Below, piece by piece: positions 27,991 to 38,313 of a stretch of 64,000 nt of DNA (position 1 is the stretch's first letter; each line of letters starts with the position of its first letter). A program made the translations under genes and the position numbers. The DNA comes from Deltaproteobacteria bacterium. GTDB lineage: Bacteria; Myxococcota_A; Polyangia; HGW-17. Location of the stretch: positions 1 through 64,000 of the forward strand of contig JAFGWM010000062.1 in assembly GCA_016937155.1 (NCBI GenBank). Reading direction: 5' to 3'. The notes under the pieces are model-generated. The model was not told the DNA's origin, did no database searches, and worked only from the letters and a program-made list of their open reading frames with translations.

Positions 27991-29463
27991 TTAAATACAT
28001 ACCCCGTATTCAACTCCACCAATAATCGCAGGATCAGGTAGAGAATAACAGTCATACCCGGCACCACAGTCGTTCAGTGAAACATGACACCACCTGTAAC
28101 ACATCTCCGGATACCCATAATATGTAAAATCGAAACATTCGAAGCCTTCATCACAGACGTATCCAGAAGGGCAGTTTCCACTGGGAAGTGAAGTCATTAC
28201 ACATTCAGTTATGTACTTGTCAGCAACATTGTCGGCGTTTCGATCAAGTCCCATAACAGAGCATCTCATGTCAGGGTGACAACCTAAATTTGTAACCGGC
28301 TCACATGGAGCAGTGCATAAAAACAGATCGGTCAGAATTGTATCACCTTCCCCGATTTCATAATAGCAGGCGCTTCCGGCACTTCCAATGCATTCGTTGT
28401 TGTCACTGTAGACGGTTTTTGAGGTGCAATATCTTCTGCAGACTCCTTCACTGAGTGTCACATGGGCAGGTGCACATGTTAATCCAGCCTGACAGTCATA
28501 ATCATGTTCACATACAGTCATTTCAGCACCGCTTCCTGCTGTGATACACATGTTTGTGGTTGCTGTGTCCACGGTGCATTTCATTCCGGTTGTACATCCG
28601 CTCTGAGGAACAACAGAACACATGGTTGATGATGAACATCCGGATGTATCATAAGTGCACGAGGCTGTGCAACTGAGATTTCCTGAGTCAAATCCAAGAG
28701 AAATACAACTGGATGAACCCGTATTTGTTCCATCACACTGTTCCGGAGATTCAATAACACCATTTCCACAACTGGAACTCACAGGACAATCCTGAGAGCA
28801 GCTTGAAGATGACTCGCCTGTATCACACGTACCGTTTCCACAGTAACAGTCCTGAAAACAGCTTGCCACAGATTCAGTGGAATCACAGACTCCATTTCCA
28901 CAGTTAGTTGTGACAGGACAGTCCTGTGGGCATGAAGCGTTAGTTTCTCCATTGTCACAGATACCGTTTCCACACAATATATCAGTGCAGTCCTGAGGAC
29001 ATGTCTGTTCAGTTTCACCGTTATCACAGGTTCCATTGGTGCAGTAGCAGTCTTTAAGACATGTCTGAAGACTTTCATCAACTTCGCAGATTTCATTGCC
29101 ACATTCAGCATCACAATCCTGAGGGCAGATATGATAATCTTCTCCAATATCACAACTTCCGTTAGTACAGTAACAATCCAGAGTGCAGCTTGCAACAGTT
29201 TCTCCATCATCACATTTACCATTACCGCAGACGGCACAATCCTGAGGGCAGGTGTGTTCCTCTGCAGTTTCACAAAGACCATTACCACAGGAATTTTCTA
29301 AAAGACAACGGCTGCTGCATCCGTCACCTCCAGTGATATTACCATCATCACATTCTTCCTGGTCCTCAGTGACCCCATTACCACATTTTGCACTCTGACC
29401 TGCGCAACCGGAAAATAGAAAAAATACCGATGACAGCAACAGAATGTATTTAAAAATTTTCAT
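27991..29463 (-). CDS. DUF4215-type Cys-repeat lipoprotein
   Basis: The lipobox is FSGC at about residue 20. A DUF4215 (myxococcal Cys-rich) motif follows at about 27-50 (CGNG...EECDDGN...GDGCSSRC). Then come eight consecutive copies of a 20-25 residue unit, C-[GT]-N-[GE]-x-C-x-x-x-E-x-x-x-x-C-x-x-D-C, covering about 58-245. The C-terminal half (about 250-490) holds scattered Cys pairs and ends in a Cys-Ile. Each short unit could form two disulfides or a metal site. I infer an exported, surface-located repeat protein; the ligand is unknown. GGGAGCAGG precedes the ATG. Confidence 0.85.
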   Translation of the reverse strand: MKIFKYILLLSSVFFLFSGCAGQSAKCGNGVTEDQEECDDGNITGGDGCSSRCLLENSCGNGLCETAEEHTCPQDCAVCGNGKCDDGETVASCTLDCYCTNGSCDIGEDYHICPQDCDAECGNEICEVDESLQTCLKDCYCTNGTCDNGETEQTCPQDCTDILCGNGICDNGETNASCPQDCPVTTNCGNGVCDSTESVASCFQDCYCGNGTCDTGESSSSCSQDCPVSSSCGNGVIESPEQCDGTNTGSSSCISLGFDSGNLSCTASCTYDTSGCSSSTMCSVVPQSGCTTGMKCTVDTATTNMCITAGSGAEMTVCEHDYDCQAGLTCAPAHVTLSEGVCRRYCTSKTVYSDNNECIGSAGSACYYEIGEGDTILTDLFLCTAPCEPVTNLGCHPDMRCSVMGLDRNADNVADKYITECVMTSLPSGNCPSGYVCDEGFECFDFTYYGYPEMCYRWCHVSLNDCGAGYDCYSLPDPAIIGGVEYGVCI

Positions 29464-29673
29464 TTAACCTGCTCCCTGATTTACTAAAGAACACATTTTT
29501 TAATTATATGCCATATTACATGCTTTTCAATCAATCAAAACTCATCAGCATTAATTTTGTAGGGGAAATTTTTTTTTGTGCATGGATGTTGAAATTTGAG
29601 TGTGACTTCACTGCTCCTTTATTCTTTCAATATGGAGATATTTAAGTATAATCCCCTGAAACGGAGGGCTAAC

Positions 29674-30138
29674 ATGAGTGTTACCATGTTGTATTTTCTT
29701 GCGGGAATGTTTCTTTCACCGCAGGCACAGAATTCATCTTCAGTATCTTCCAGAGCGAAAGATGAAATTACCAGAATTTCCAGTGTATGGACAGTTTCAG
29801 AGAAAACAGGAACTGTTCAGTACGAGATGAAGTTGACACTGAATGGAAAGTCCACAGGCGAAATTGGGATTATGAGAGGTCAGGGAACAGTAATCAGAAA
29901 GGGAAAAAAAGTTACAATTACACTTGAAGCCCGCCTTGTGAGAGGAAAATTTCTTTTCCTGACTAAATATCCTGCTATAAAGGGAACGTTCACTGGCACC
30001 AAGAAAAGTTCAAATCCTGAACTTTTTCCCGTGGGAGAAAGAGTGAACTATACCGAAACTCTCATTCTGAAAAAAAATGAACTTTGTCCGAAAAGTCAAA
30101 GGGATTTCCCTAATTGTCTTGTTCCGGTAAAGAGATAG
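29674..30138 (+). CDS. Small exported protein of unknown function
   Basis: The start at 29674 is chosen because GGAGGG lies six bases upstream and a short hydrophobic signal-like segment follows (MSVTMLYFLAGMF...AQA); the frame itself extends 26 codons further upstream without a good site. The 154-residue product has beta-rich alternation (WTVSEKTGTVQYEMKLTL, GTVIRKGKKVTITLEARLV), resembling a small lipocalin-like or OB-like barrel. The C-terminus carries two Cys (LCPKS...NCLVP). It lies 18 bases before yebC in the same direction, so it may share that transcript, although its function looks unrelated. Confidence 0.65.
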   Translation: MSVTMLYFLAGMFLSPQAQNSSSVSSRAKDEITRISSVWTVSEKTGTVQYEMKLTLNGKSTGEIGIMRGQGTVIRKGKKVTITLEARLVRGKFLFLTKYPAIKGTFTGTKKSSNPELFPVGERVNYTETLILKKNELCPKSQRDFPNCLVPVKR

Positions 30139-30156
30139 GTTTGAAAGGAGCTCTGT

Positions 30157-30906
30157 ATGTCAGGACACAATAAATGGTCTACAATCAAGCACAAAAAGGG
30201 TGCCGCTGATGCTAAAAGATCCAAGGTTTTTACAAAAATTTTAAAGGAAGTAACTGTTGCTGCAAGGATGGGTGGAGGAGATCCTACTGGAAACCCCAGA
30301 TTAAGGGCTGCAATTGACAAGGCAAGAGCAGCAAATCTTCCCAAGGATAACCTTGAGCGAGCTATACTCAAAGGTACCGGTGAACTTGAGGGTGTGAGTT
30401 ATGAAGAAATAGTTTATGAAGGATACGGTCCCGGAGGTGGTGCTCTTATTATTGAGGTTATGACAGATAATTCAAACAGAACCGTAGCTGAAATTCGTCA
30501 TATGCTTTCAAAACACAATGGAAATCTTGGTAAAGCCGGAACAGTAACCTGGAAATTTGATCGCAAGGGTGTAATTACAGTTCCTGCTGATGCTACTGAT
30601 GAGGATACTCTTATGGAGCTGAGTCTTGAACTCGGTGCTGATGATATAGTTTCTGAAGATGATTCATACGTCATTTATACAGAGCCACAGGAGCTTTCCA
30701 CTGTTTCGGATGGACTGACTGAAAAGGGCATCACAGTGGAAAATTCTGAAGTTCAGATGATTCCCCAGAACACAGTTAAGCTCACAGGTAAGGACGCGGA
30801 AATGGCCTGGAAGATTTATAACCTTCTGGACGACCATGATGATGTTCAGAATGTATGGCATGACTTTGAAATTGATGATGAAGAACTTTCCAGACTGATG
30901 AATTGA
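30157..30906 (+). CDS. yebC: YebC/PmpR/TACO1-family protein
   Basis: A 249-residue cytoplasmic protein with the hallmark N-terminus [30 protein letters not shown], and later [14 protein letters not shown] and [13 protein letters not shown]. Members of this family act as transcription regulators or as factors that help ribosomes through difficult proline-containing stretches. GGAG is seven bases before the ATG. It heads the ruvCAB genes with only one base before ruvC, an arrangement common in many bacteria. Confidence 0.97.
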   Translation: MSGHNKWSTIKHKKGAADAKRSKVFTKILKEVTVAARMGGGDPTGNPRLRAAIDKARAANLPKDNLERAILKGTGELEGVSYEEIVYEGYGPGGGALIIEVMTDNSNRTVAEIRHMLSKHNGNLGKAGTVTWKFDRKGVITVPADATDEDTLMELSLELGADDIVSEDDSYVIYTEPQELSTVSDGLTEKGITVENSEVQMIPQNTVKLTGKDAEMAWKIYNLLDDHDDVQNVWHDFEIDDEELSRLMN

Positions 30907-30907
30907 A

Positions 30908-31417
30908 TTGGCTTCAGAATTATCGGAAAAATTTATTATTGGTATAGATCCTGGTTCCAGAAAACTGGGCTATGCTGTGTTGTCTATTGACAGTAACCCC
31001 TCGAAATATGTTGAATGCGGTGTCATAACGGCTCCATCATCATCTCCACTTTATGAACGACTGCGGGAAATAGGTGAGGGTCTCGAAGAACTACTGTCAG
31101 AGTATGAGATTTCCGAAGCAGCGGTGGAAAATGTATTTACAGCCCAGAATCCTAAAACCGCAATGGTTCTGGGACAGGCCAGAGGAATGGCTCTTTATAT
31201 ACTTGCAAGGAAAGGTATTCCGGTAACAGGATATCCTCCAAATACAGTGAAAAAATCTGTCACAGGGCGTGGAAAGGCTCCAAAGGCTCAGGTTAGACGA
31301 AGTGTTTCACTGCTTGCAGGATTGACTTCTGAAATAGATGAGGATGCTTCAGATGCTCTTGCCGTTGCATACTGTCATCTGATGTACAGGAAGAGGATAG
31401 ATGATATCAATACTTAA
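30908..31417 (+). CDS. ruvC: Holliday junction resolvase RuvC
   Basis: Endonuclease that cuts Holliday junctions made by RuvAB branch migration. The 169 residues carry the acidic active site: D14 in GIDPG, a Glu in AAVENVF (about residue 73) and the Asp pair in DEDASDALAVAYCH (about 145-150). The start is a TTG at 30908, one base after the yebC stop, and gives the normal N-terminus a few residues before GIDPG. No ATG is available there, so translation probably relies on coupling. The end overlaps ruvA by 17 bases. Confidence 0.95.
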   Translation: MASELSEKFIIGIDPGSRKLGYAVLSIDSNPSKYVECGVITAPSSSPLYERLREIGEGLEELLSEYEISEAAVENVFTAQNPKTAMVLGQARGMALYILARKGIPVTGYPPNTVKKSVTGRGKAPKAQVRRSVSLLAGLTSEIDEDASDALAVAYCHLMYRKRIDDINT

Positions 31418-32033
31418 AGGATTTTTTCACTCGGTTCAGAGTGATACTGCTGTTTTTATGGCCGGTAATGTTGGATATGAGGTTTTATGTACCTCTTCTC
31501 TTATAGCTTCCATTGATTCAAATGAAAATGAAAGAGAAATAGATGTTTATACCCATATGACAGACCATAATGTGGAGCTGTTCGCATTTGTGGATGTAAA
31601 TGAAAAGAAGCTCTTTCGCAAACTTATCACAGTAAATGGAATAGGTCCCAAGGCGGCATTGAGTCTTCTGAGTGCCTTCGGCTGTATCGAACTGACACTG
31701 CATATTCTTAAAGGAAACGAAAAAGCCATTGTAAAGGCACCTGGAATAGGTAAAAAGACAGCTCAGAGACTTATTTTGGAACTTGGTGAATTTGCAAGAA
31801 TCTTTAAGGAAGAACTTCCCGCAAGTGGACTGACCGGTGAGATAAAAATCAGAGCATCAGGAAAGGATTCTGAAAATCTGGATAAAACCAGAGAAGCTCT
31901 CACAGGTCTGGGGTACAGGGCAGTTGATATTCAATCAATTGAATCTGAACTTGTATCATATGAAAAAGAGGGTCATGATATCAGTGCCATGGTTAAATAC
32001 AGCCTGGCTCTTTTACGGAAGGAAAAACGGTAA
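31401..32033 (+). CDS. ruvA: Holliday junction branch-migration protein RuvA
   Basis: 210 residues. An N-terminal OB-fold (MISILKGFF...) is followed by two helix-hairpin-helix motifs (VNGIGPKAALSLLS at about 78-91 and APGIGKKTAQRLI at about 113-125) that bind four-way DNA junctions. A short flexible linker leads to the C-terminal domain that contacts RuvB (EALTGLGYRAVDIQSIE). It overlaps ruvC by 17 bases, and its TAA shares a base with the ruvB ATG (TAATG). Confidence 0.97.
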   Translation: MISILKGFFHSVQSDTAVFMAGNVGYEVLCTSSLIASIDSNENEREIDVYTHMTDHNVELFAFVDVNEKKLFRKLITVNGIGPKAALSLLSAFGCIELTLHILKGNEKAIVKAPGIGKKTAQRLILELGEFARIFKEELPASGLTGEIKIRASGKDSENLDKTREALTGLGYRAVDIQSIESELVSYEKEGHDISAMVKYSLALLRKEKR

Positions 32034-33070
32034 TGGCAAGAAAACCTCACCGTGAAAATTCAGATGTTTTAACCACCAGTGCTGTAAAAGAGCAGATTCC
32101 GTCTGAGAATAGTGTACGACCTCAGTCATTTGAGGAGTTTGTGGGTCAGACCAAACATCTGGAGAATCTCAGGGTATATGTGGATGCAGCAAAACAGAGA
32201 AATGATGCTGTTGACCATATAATTTTCAGTGGACCTCCAGGGCTTGGAAAAACGACTCTGAGTCATATAATAGCTTCTGAAATGGGAACCGATATCCACA
32301 AAACCAGCGGGCCTGCAGTGGAACACAAGGGTGTTTTAGCAGGCATGCTTACGAATCTGAAAAAAGGGGATATCCTATTCATTGATGAACTTCACAGACT
32401 TTCAAAAGTCGTTCAGGAAACGCTGTACAGTGCAATGGAAGATTTTCAACTGGAGATATTTATTGGTGAGGGTGCCAATGCTCAGGCAATTACAATTGAT
32501 CTTCCGAAATTTACACTTGTGGGTGCAACCACCAGAAGCGGTCTTCTAACTGCACCCCTGAGAACAAGATTTGGTATTCCAATACGACTCGATTACTATA
32601 ATCCTGAGGATTTATCTGAAATAGTTATGAGAAGTGCAAAAAGACAGGGAATAGAAATAACATCAGAAGGTGCAATGGAGATTGGGAAAAGATCCAGAGG
32701 AACCCCCAGAATAGCAAATCGTCTTCTGTCACGTGTAAGAGACTTTGCTCAGGTGGCAGGTGCGGAAACTGTGGGTCCAAAAGAGGCATCTGAAGCACTT
32801 TCAAGGCTTGAAATCGATAAAGCTGGTCTGGATCCTGTAGATAGAGCATTTCTCAGAATAATTCTGGAACGATTCGCCGGAGGACCGGTGGGGATTGAAG
32901 CAGTGGCTGCAGGGATGGGTGAGGAGCGCGACACATTAGAGGATGTTTATGAACCGTATCTTTTGCAGATGGGATATATACAAAGAACCCCAAAAGGAAG
33001 AATTGCCACTTCACTTGCATATCACCATCTGGGACTTGAAACTGTGGAAACCGGAAAACTTTTTATCTGA
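32033..33070 (+). CDS. ruvB: Holliday junction helicase motor RuvB
   Basis: Hexameric AAA+ ATPase that drives branch migration with RuvA. The 345 residues show SFEEFVGQ, Walker A GPPGLGKTT (about 63-71), Walker B LFIDELHRL, sensor 1 GATTRSGLL, the arginine region LRTRFG, and a winged-helix C-terminus (YEPYLLQMGYIQRTPKGR). It is the last gene of the yebC-ruvCAB unit and converges on the PilZ gene seven bases beyond. Confidence 0.98.
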   Translation: MARKPHRENSDVLTTSAVKEQIPSENSVRPQSFEEFVGQTKHLENLRVYVDAAKQRNDAVDHIIFSGPPGLGKTTLSHIIASEMGTDIHKTSGPAVEHKGVLAGMLTNLKKGDILFIDELHRLSKVVQETLYSAMEDFQLEIFIGEGANAQAITIDLPKFTLVGATTRSGLLTAPLRTRFGIPIRLDYYNPEDLSEIVMRSAKRQGIEITSEGAMEIGKRSRGTPRIANRLLSRVRDFAQVAGAETVGPKEASEALSRLEIDKAGLDPVDRAFLRIILERFAGGPVGIEAVAAGMGEERDTLEDVYEPYLLQMGYIQRTPKGRIATSLAYHHLGLETVETGKLFI

Positions 33071-33077
33071 ACGATAG

Positions 33078-33470
33078 TCAGTTTTCCATCATCATATTGG
33101 GTCGTTCAGGACTTCCACGTTTTATTTTGGTAAGCAAAAGGTTGAGATGTCTTGACTTGGTCATGAATCTTATTCCGACTCCAATACCCGGAACACTGTG
33201 AACGACTTCACCGTCAAATGTGACATATCTTTCATCTGCTGTTGGAAGTGTAATTGCAAGAATCATCTTCTGGGGAAGATCCTTGGTATATCTGGTGTAT
33301 ACGAAAATACCTCCAAGACTTATATCCTTGGATCTGACCTGAATAGGGTGAACCCATCTGGTATGATAGAGGGTAACTGTGAGCTCAGCAGTATACCTTG
33401 GATATTCTCTGAGATTTGTGTATTCGGGCATTTTAATCAACCTGACTGTCAATCTACAATCTGACGCCAT
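33078..33470 (-). CDS. PilZ-domain protein
   Basis: A small (131-residue) cytoplasmic PilZ protein, likely a cyclic-di-GMP effector. The two ligand motifs are visible: the RxxxR box as REYPRY near residue 22 and the [DN]xSxxG box as DISLGGIF near residue 50. It has no other domain, so it probably acts by binding a partner. The ATG at 33470 is preferred because GGGGAAC precedes it; a TTG nine codons upstream would give a slightly longer product. Confidence 0.85.
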   Translation of the reverse strand: MASDCRLTVRLIKMPEYTNLREYPRYTAELTVTLYHTRWVHPIQVRSKDISLGGIFVYTRYTKDLPQKMILAITLPTADERYVTFDGEVVHSVPGIGVGIRFMTKSRHLNLLLTKIKRGSPERPNMMMEN

Positions 33471-33731
33471 GTTATGTTCCCCGGAAATTAATTTCAATTG
33501 TAAACTGCTCCGGGGACACTATCGGGCTCCATGTGTTTCTGACTAAACACATCGGAAATTTTCACACTTAGTTTAGAGGACAGAGTCTGTTTTAAATAAA
33601 AAGTACGTTAGATATAATATCATTCTAAATAAATTGCAGGTTTGGTCGATATTTTCACTGTGTTTTAAAAGGACGGAGTGATTTTTAATTATAAACTGGA
33701 AAAATTGTTGAAAGCTGTGATATAAAAGGTA

Positions 33732-36700
33732 ATGGAAAATAATCTGACTGACTTTGAAGAGGAAATATCTGGTCTTTACAGAGTACTTTATGAAGAATAT
33801 GAAATATTTTCTCTATGCAGATCATCCTCATCGGTACAATTTCGTTATGGGGAATTTAATTTTCCAGATCGTGAAAAGTATACAGGCAACTCTTCCTTAA
33901 GTAGTATTTTTGAATTAAAAGCAGATAACTATGATTTAAAACTGATTTCCTCTGGAGATTTTGATATTTATGTAGCTGCTCCATCTGGAATCAGTATTGA
34001 TTACAGAATGTTTCTGAATTATCTGATGATAATGACCCACAGGTTTTTTATTCAGAATGAAAACAAAAAATACATATATGGTAAAGAATCTACTGACAAT
34101 ACTGCGATTGAACTCGAAGAGTTAAAAAATCTTATAGAAAATCAAGGTGTCGGAATTAGCCTGGTGGATGATAATGAAAATTTCCTGTTTATAAATGGTG
34201 AAGGAAGGAAAATTTTAGGAATTAGCGATGATAATGAAAATATAAATCTCCAAAATTTCATTGATGAAGACACAAAGCATTATCTCAGAAAGCAGACTGA
34301 AAAACGAAAATGTGGGGAAAATGGCAGTTATGAAATGGATATACTCACTAGTGACGGTGAAAGAAAAACCATTCATGTCAAGGCTGTTTCCAGTATATCA
34401 GAAAAGGGTTCATTTAAGGGAACTTATGGAACTTTCAAAGATATAACCAGAGAAGCTAATATAAAAAGGGAACTTACACAAAACGAAGCTATGCTCAAGG
34501 CAGTGCTGGAAACTATTCCTGATGCTGTTTATATAAAAAACACAGAAGGAAAGTACATTCTGGTGAATCACACTGTGGAAAATATTTTCGGGCTCACAAG
34601 AGATGAACTTATTGGGAAGACTGATAAAGAGCTTTTAGGGGGTGAAAGTGCACAGGAAAAGCAACTGTCTGATAAAGAAGTTCTGAAAGGGAAAAAAGTC
34701 CAGTATGAAAACACTGAGATAATCAATGGACAGACATTAACTTTTGAGACAGTTAAATTACCACTGAAAGATTCTGATGGTAATACTTTTGGAATCTGTG
34801 GAACTTCCAGAGATATCACCCAGAAAAAAAAATCCCGAGAGATCCTCAAAGCTCATCATGATCAGTTGATGCGGATTTTTGAAACCATGGACGATGTGGT
34901 TATGGTTATTGATTTTGATACCAATGAAGTTCTTTTTATGAATGAGGTGGCCAGAGGCATCTGGGGGGAAGGTTGTGGTCGAAAGTGTTTTGAGGTTTTT
35001 CAGAGTTCGAAATCACCCTGTGATTTTTGTTCACACAAGTATGTAAGGGATTCTTCTGAGAGTTACACGTGGGAATACAGAAGTAAAATCAATGGTCGGT
35101 GGTACAAATCTGTGGACAGAGCCATAAACTGGTCTGATAAACGGCGAGTTAAATGTGAAATTGCAACAGATATTACTGAAAATAAAAAAATAGAATCCAG
35201 ATACAGACGAAAACTTTCAATGCAGAGGGTTTTATCCGAAATCTCATCCGGTTTCATAAATGCAAACGGTAAGGATTTTGATGAAAACATTGAAGTCTGT
35301 CTTCACGTTATTGCAAAGTTTATGCGTTCAGAGTCAGTTATTTTCTATGTACATAGTAAGGAAAAAAAGAAATTTATTCTGAGAAGCTCCTGGCTTAAGC
35401 CAACGGTTGAAAGCTCTACTCTTCCACAAACAATTCCTCATGAAATGGTAGCGGGTATTTTTTCCAGTGATTATCATTCACGCAACACAGTGGTGCTTGA
35501 TAAGGATGAGCCTGGAATGTCTGATAATCCTCTTTTCAGGATGTATCCTCAGTTGAAGAGTTTTGCTCTTGTACCTTTATTTCTCAAAAACAGCCTTTTT
35601 GGAGTGATTGTTTTTACATCAAGGAACCGCCGTATCAGAATGGACTCAGATGATGAGAATCTGGTGAAGAGGGCAGGAGAAATATTTGTAAATGAACTGT
35701 ATAAGTATCAACTTGACCAGGAGAAATTACATCTTGAGGAGCAGTTGATTCAGAGTCAGAAACTGGAGGCTATTGGTTCTCTTGCAGGTGGGATTGCCCA
35801 CGATTTTAACAATATCTTAACTGTTATCATGGGAAACATGTCACTTTTGCAGATGGATATTGAGGAAAAAGATCCTTCTCAGGAAACAGTCATGGAGGTC
35901 ATTGAAGCTGCACAGACAGCATCCACACTGGTTAGTCAGTTGCTGGCATTTTCCAGAAAGCAGGTTCTTAATCCACTTAATGTTCATGTTAATGATATTA
36001 TAAAAGAAACATCAAATATTTTTTCCAGACTTCTGGGAGAAACTATAAATATAGAATATGAGCTGTCGGATGATCTGAATAATACCAGAGTAGATGTTTC
36101 ACAGTTGAAACAGGTTCTTATAAATCTTGCTGTTAATGCAAGGGATGCAATGATGACCTCCTCTTCAGGTTATTTGCTTATAAAAACATTCAGAGAAAAA
36201 ATATCCCCTGTAAATACAGTGAATGAACTTCCTTCCGGTGATTATATTTGCATATCAGTTTCTGATAACGGTTCAGGTATGGATGAAATGACGCTTAAAA
36301 GAATTTTTGAGCCGTTTTTTACAACCAAGGGGCAGGGTAAGGGAACCGGTCTTGGACTGGCGACATCCTATGGAATTATTGCCCAGCACGGTGGCACCAT
36401 AACGGTTACAAGCACTCCGGAAAAGGGTACTACCTTCAATGTTTATCTGCCATGTGACAATCAGGATTCAGTAGTTGTAAACAGACTTGAAAATATACAG
36501 AGGACTGCTCTGGTTATTGAGGATAACCCTGTTTTCAGGGAAAAATTCTTCCGTTATCTGAGACACATGGGATTTACTGTCATTTTTTCTTCATCCTCAA
36601 AAGAAGGAGCAAATGTTGCTCAGAGACATCCTGAAACCATTCATCTTCTACTTACGACACTTACTGCTGTTATGGACACCCGCAAGGATGTCGATGTTAT

Positions 36701-36842
36701 AAGGGATATTTTCCCCGGTATCAAGGTGGTGTATCGGGTTCCTGATGACTTTCCCGCTTCTGGGGGTGCCAGAGACTTTCATGTTCTGAGAGGTGATTTT
36801 TCCAGGAACGATTTTGAAAAGCTTTTATCAGAAATTTTCTGA
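33732..36842 (+). CDS. Multi-PAS/GAF hybrid histidine kinase with degenerate receiver
   Basis: A 1036-residue soluble kinase. Order: an N-terminal sensor-like region (about 1-120), PAS domains (about 125-250, 258-375, 385-495), a GAF domain (about 520-660), HisKA with the phospho-His in [11 protein letters not shown] (about 690), and a HATPase domain ([28 protein letters not shown]). The last 115 residues form a receiver-like domain: the acidic pair is present (ALVIEDNP), but the phospho-acceptor position reads [11 protein letters not shown], with Thr where Asp is expected. The third PAS contains a Cys cluster ([17 protein letters not shown]) often seen in this PAS subtype. AAAGGT lies just before the ATG. 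No membrane helix is evident. Confidence 0.93.
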   Translation: MENNLTDFEEEISGLYRVLYEEYEIFSLCRSSSSVQFRYGEFNFPDREKYTGNSSLSSIFELKADNYDLKLISSGDFDIYVAAPSGISIDYRMFLNYLMIMTHRFFIQNENKKYIYGKESTDNTAIELEELKNLIENQGVGISLVDDNENFLFINGEGRKILGISDDNENINLQNFIDEDTKHYLRKQTEKRKCGENGSYEMDILTSDGERKTIHVKAVSSISEKGSFKGTYGTFKDITREANIKRELTQNEAMLKAVLETIPDAVYIKNTEGKYILVNHTVENIFGLTRDELIGKTDKELLGGESAQEKQLSDKEVLKGKKVQYENTEIINGQTLTFETVKLPLKDSDGNTFGICGTSRDITQKKKSREILKAHHDQLMRIFETMDDVVMVIDFDTNEVLFMNEVARGIWGEGCGRKCFEVFQSSKSPCDFCSHKYVRDSSESYTWEYRSKINGRWYKSVDRAINWSDKRRVKCEIATDITENKKIESRYRRKLSMQRVLSEISSGFINANGKDFDENIEVCLHVIAKFMRSESVIFYVHSKEKKKFILRSSWLKPTVESSTLPQTIPHEMVAGIFSSDYHSRNTVVLDKDEPGMSDNPLFRMYPQLKSFALVPLFLKNSLFGVIVFTSRNRRIRMDSDDENLVKRAGEIFVNELYKYQLDQEKLHLEEQLIQSQKLEAIGSLAGGIAHDFNNILTVIMGNMSLLQMDIEEKDPSQETVMEVIEAAQTASTLVSQLLAFSRKQVLNPLNVHVNDIIKETSNIFSRLLGETINIEYELSDDLNNTRVDVSQLKQVLINLAVNARDAMMTSSSGYLLIKTFREKISPVNTVNELPSGDYICISVSDNGSGMDEMTLKRIFEPFFTTKGQGKGTGLGLATSYGIIAQHGGTITVTSTPEKGTTFNVYLPCDNQDSVVVNRLENIQRTALVIEDNPVFREKFFRYLRHMGFTVIFSSSSKEGANVAQRHPETIHLLLTTLTAVMDTRKDVDVIRDIFPGIKVVYRVPDDFPASGGARDFHVLRGDFSRNDFEKLLSEIF

Positions 36843-36855
36843 TTTCAGTGAAATT

Positions 36856-37695
36856 TTATTTTTTACCTGTAAGACCAAGTGCCTGATGTCCAAGGATATT
36901 AGCAATACAAAGAGGTAGTTTTTCGAGGGGATTGGTATTATCCATCCGTGAAAGTTTTAATGCGTATCTCGCAACATTAATTCCATCTCTTACACTCCAG
37001 AGTTCTCCCTGCATATGGGCATTTTGAAGAAAATCAACAACATATTGAAGCAGATTTTCAGGTGCAAATGGCAGATTAGCAGCCATTATTTTCAATTCCT
37101 CTTCTGCCTCAGGAAAATCAATGTAAATCTGAGGTTGAAGTCTACTGTGAATATATTCAGGAAGATCAAAGGTGGATGCATCTTCATTCATGGTTGTACA
37201 GAACCGGAAATCAGGATGAGCATGTATTCTGAGGCCTGCTACAACACTTTCCACGTATCTGCGGTGATCAAGTAGCGGAGCCAGAGAAGCCCAGCTTTTT
37301 TCACTCATTCTGTTACCTTCATCAAGAATACAGACTCCACCTTTTATAACTGCACTCAGAAGGCTTGATGCCATGTATCTCAGAGAATTTCCTGATTCAA
37401 TGACAACCTGAACAACAAGATCCTCAGGTCTTGTATCCATTGTAGCCTGAAAAAAGTATACATCTTTCCCCAGTTTCTTTGCGGTATGATATGCAAGAGT
37501 GGTTTTACCTGTTCCAGGAGGTCCTACAAGTCTTGGTGAAAGGGGAAGATCCTCTTTTTCAACACAGAGCCAGGAAGCCTCCATCTGTCTCACTAAATCA
37601 TCTCTGCCTTCCCACTTCATGTTGAATTCAGTTGGAGCCATCAGATGGATTTTAATAGAATCTATTTCGTGGATTTGTGTAAATTTTTCTGACAT
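36856..37695 (-). CDS. MoxR-type AAA+ ATPase
   Basis: A 279-residue AAA+ ATPase with Walker A GPPGTGKTT (about residues 59-67), Walker B VCILDEGNRM, sensor 1 FCTTMNE and an arginine-containing IHSRLQP. The order and spacing match the AAA_5/MoxR group, whose members usually act as chaperones that load metals or assemble complexes together with a vWA-domain partner. No vWA gene is adjacent here. The nearest vWA domain is in the giant protein and is exported, so it is an unlikely partner. No strong ribosome binding site is seen. Confidence 0.88.
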   Translation of the reverse strand: MSEKFTQIHEIDSIKIHLMAPTEFNMKWEGRDDLVRQMEASWLCVEKEDLPLSPRLVGPPGTGKTTLAYHTAKKLGKDVYFFQATMDTRPEDLVVQVVIESGNSLRYMASSLLSAVIKGGVCILDEGNRMSEKSWASLAPLLDHRRYVESVVAGLRIHAHPDFRFCTTMNEDASTFDLPEYIHSRLQPQIYIDFPEAEEELKIMAANLPFAPENLLQYVVDFLQNAHMQGELWSVRDGINVARYALKLSRMDNTNPLEKLPLCIANILGHQALGLTGKK

Positions 37696-37762
37696 AATCG
37701 TATATTATTTTTTATTGTCCCTTTTACAAGTTACTTATTTTCTTTTTTAAAAGGAGCGGAAA

Positions 37763-38311
37763 ATGAAGGTTTTTTTAATTGCCGCAGCAGTTGCTTTAGG
37801 TATTCTGCCATTATTTTCAGGCTGTGATGACTCATCAGGAAGTGTTTCACTGAACGAAGAGGAAAATGATGTTTTTTACTATACAAATATGGCGAGAACA
37901 GATCCTTCAGGCTTTGCAGATGAGTTTCTTCCTCCTGGAAGTTCCAATGGTGCTTATGAGGATCTCAGTACGAGAACTCCGGTTCCACCTCTTGCACTCA
38001 GCGAAGGTCTTATTTTAGCTGCCAGAGCTCACAGTAAGGATATGGCTTTGAATTGTGGAATGTATCATGACAGTTGTGATGGGACATCCTGGAGTGACAG
38101 GATATCTTCCTATTATGACGGAGGGACTCTTGGCGAAAATATAGCCTCTGGTTTTGGTACCGGTTTGAGTGTAGTAATTGCCTGGATAGAAGACTTCAAT
38201 ATTGAAAGTCTGGGACACAGGGAGAATATTCTGAGATCAACGTACGAACACATAGGAATCGGCCAGTATGAATCCTACTGGACTCAGGACTTTGGAGCCG
38301 GAGGAATATAA
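37763..38311 (+). CDS. CAP/SCP-domain lipoprotein
   Basis: The signal peptide ends in the lipobox FSGC (Cys at about residue 21). The mature part is a CAP (SCP/PR-1, YkwD-like) domain: EENDVFYYTNMAR, ARAHSKDMALNCGMYHDS, GENIASGFG, GHRENILRSTYEHIGIGQ and a terminal YWTQDFG are the family signatures, including the two His and two Glu positions of the cleft. Bacterial CAP proteins are extracytoplasmic; the activity is generally unknown. AAGGAG lies seven bases before the ATG. It converges on tsaB with two bases between stops. Confidence 0.93.
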   Translation: MKVFLIAAAVALGILPLFSGCDDSSGSVSLNEEENDVFYYTNMARTDPSGFADEFLPPGSSNGAYEDLSTRTPVPPLALSEGLILAARAHSKDMALNCGMYHDSCDGTSWSDRISSYYDGGTLGENIASGFGTGLSVVIAWIEDFNIESLGHRENILRSTYEHIGIGQYESYWTQDFGAGGI

Positions 38312-38313
38312 AA

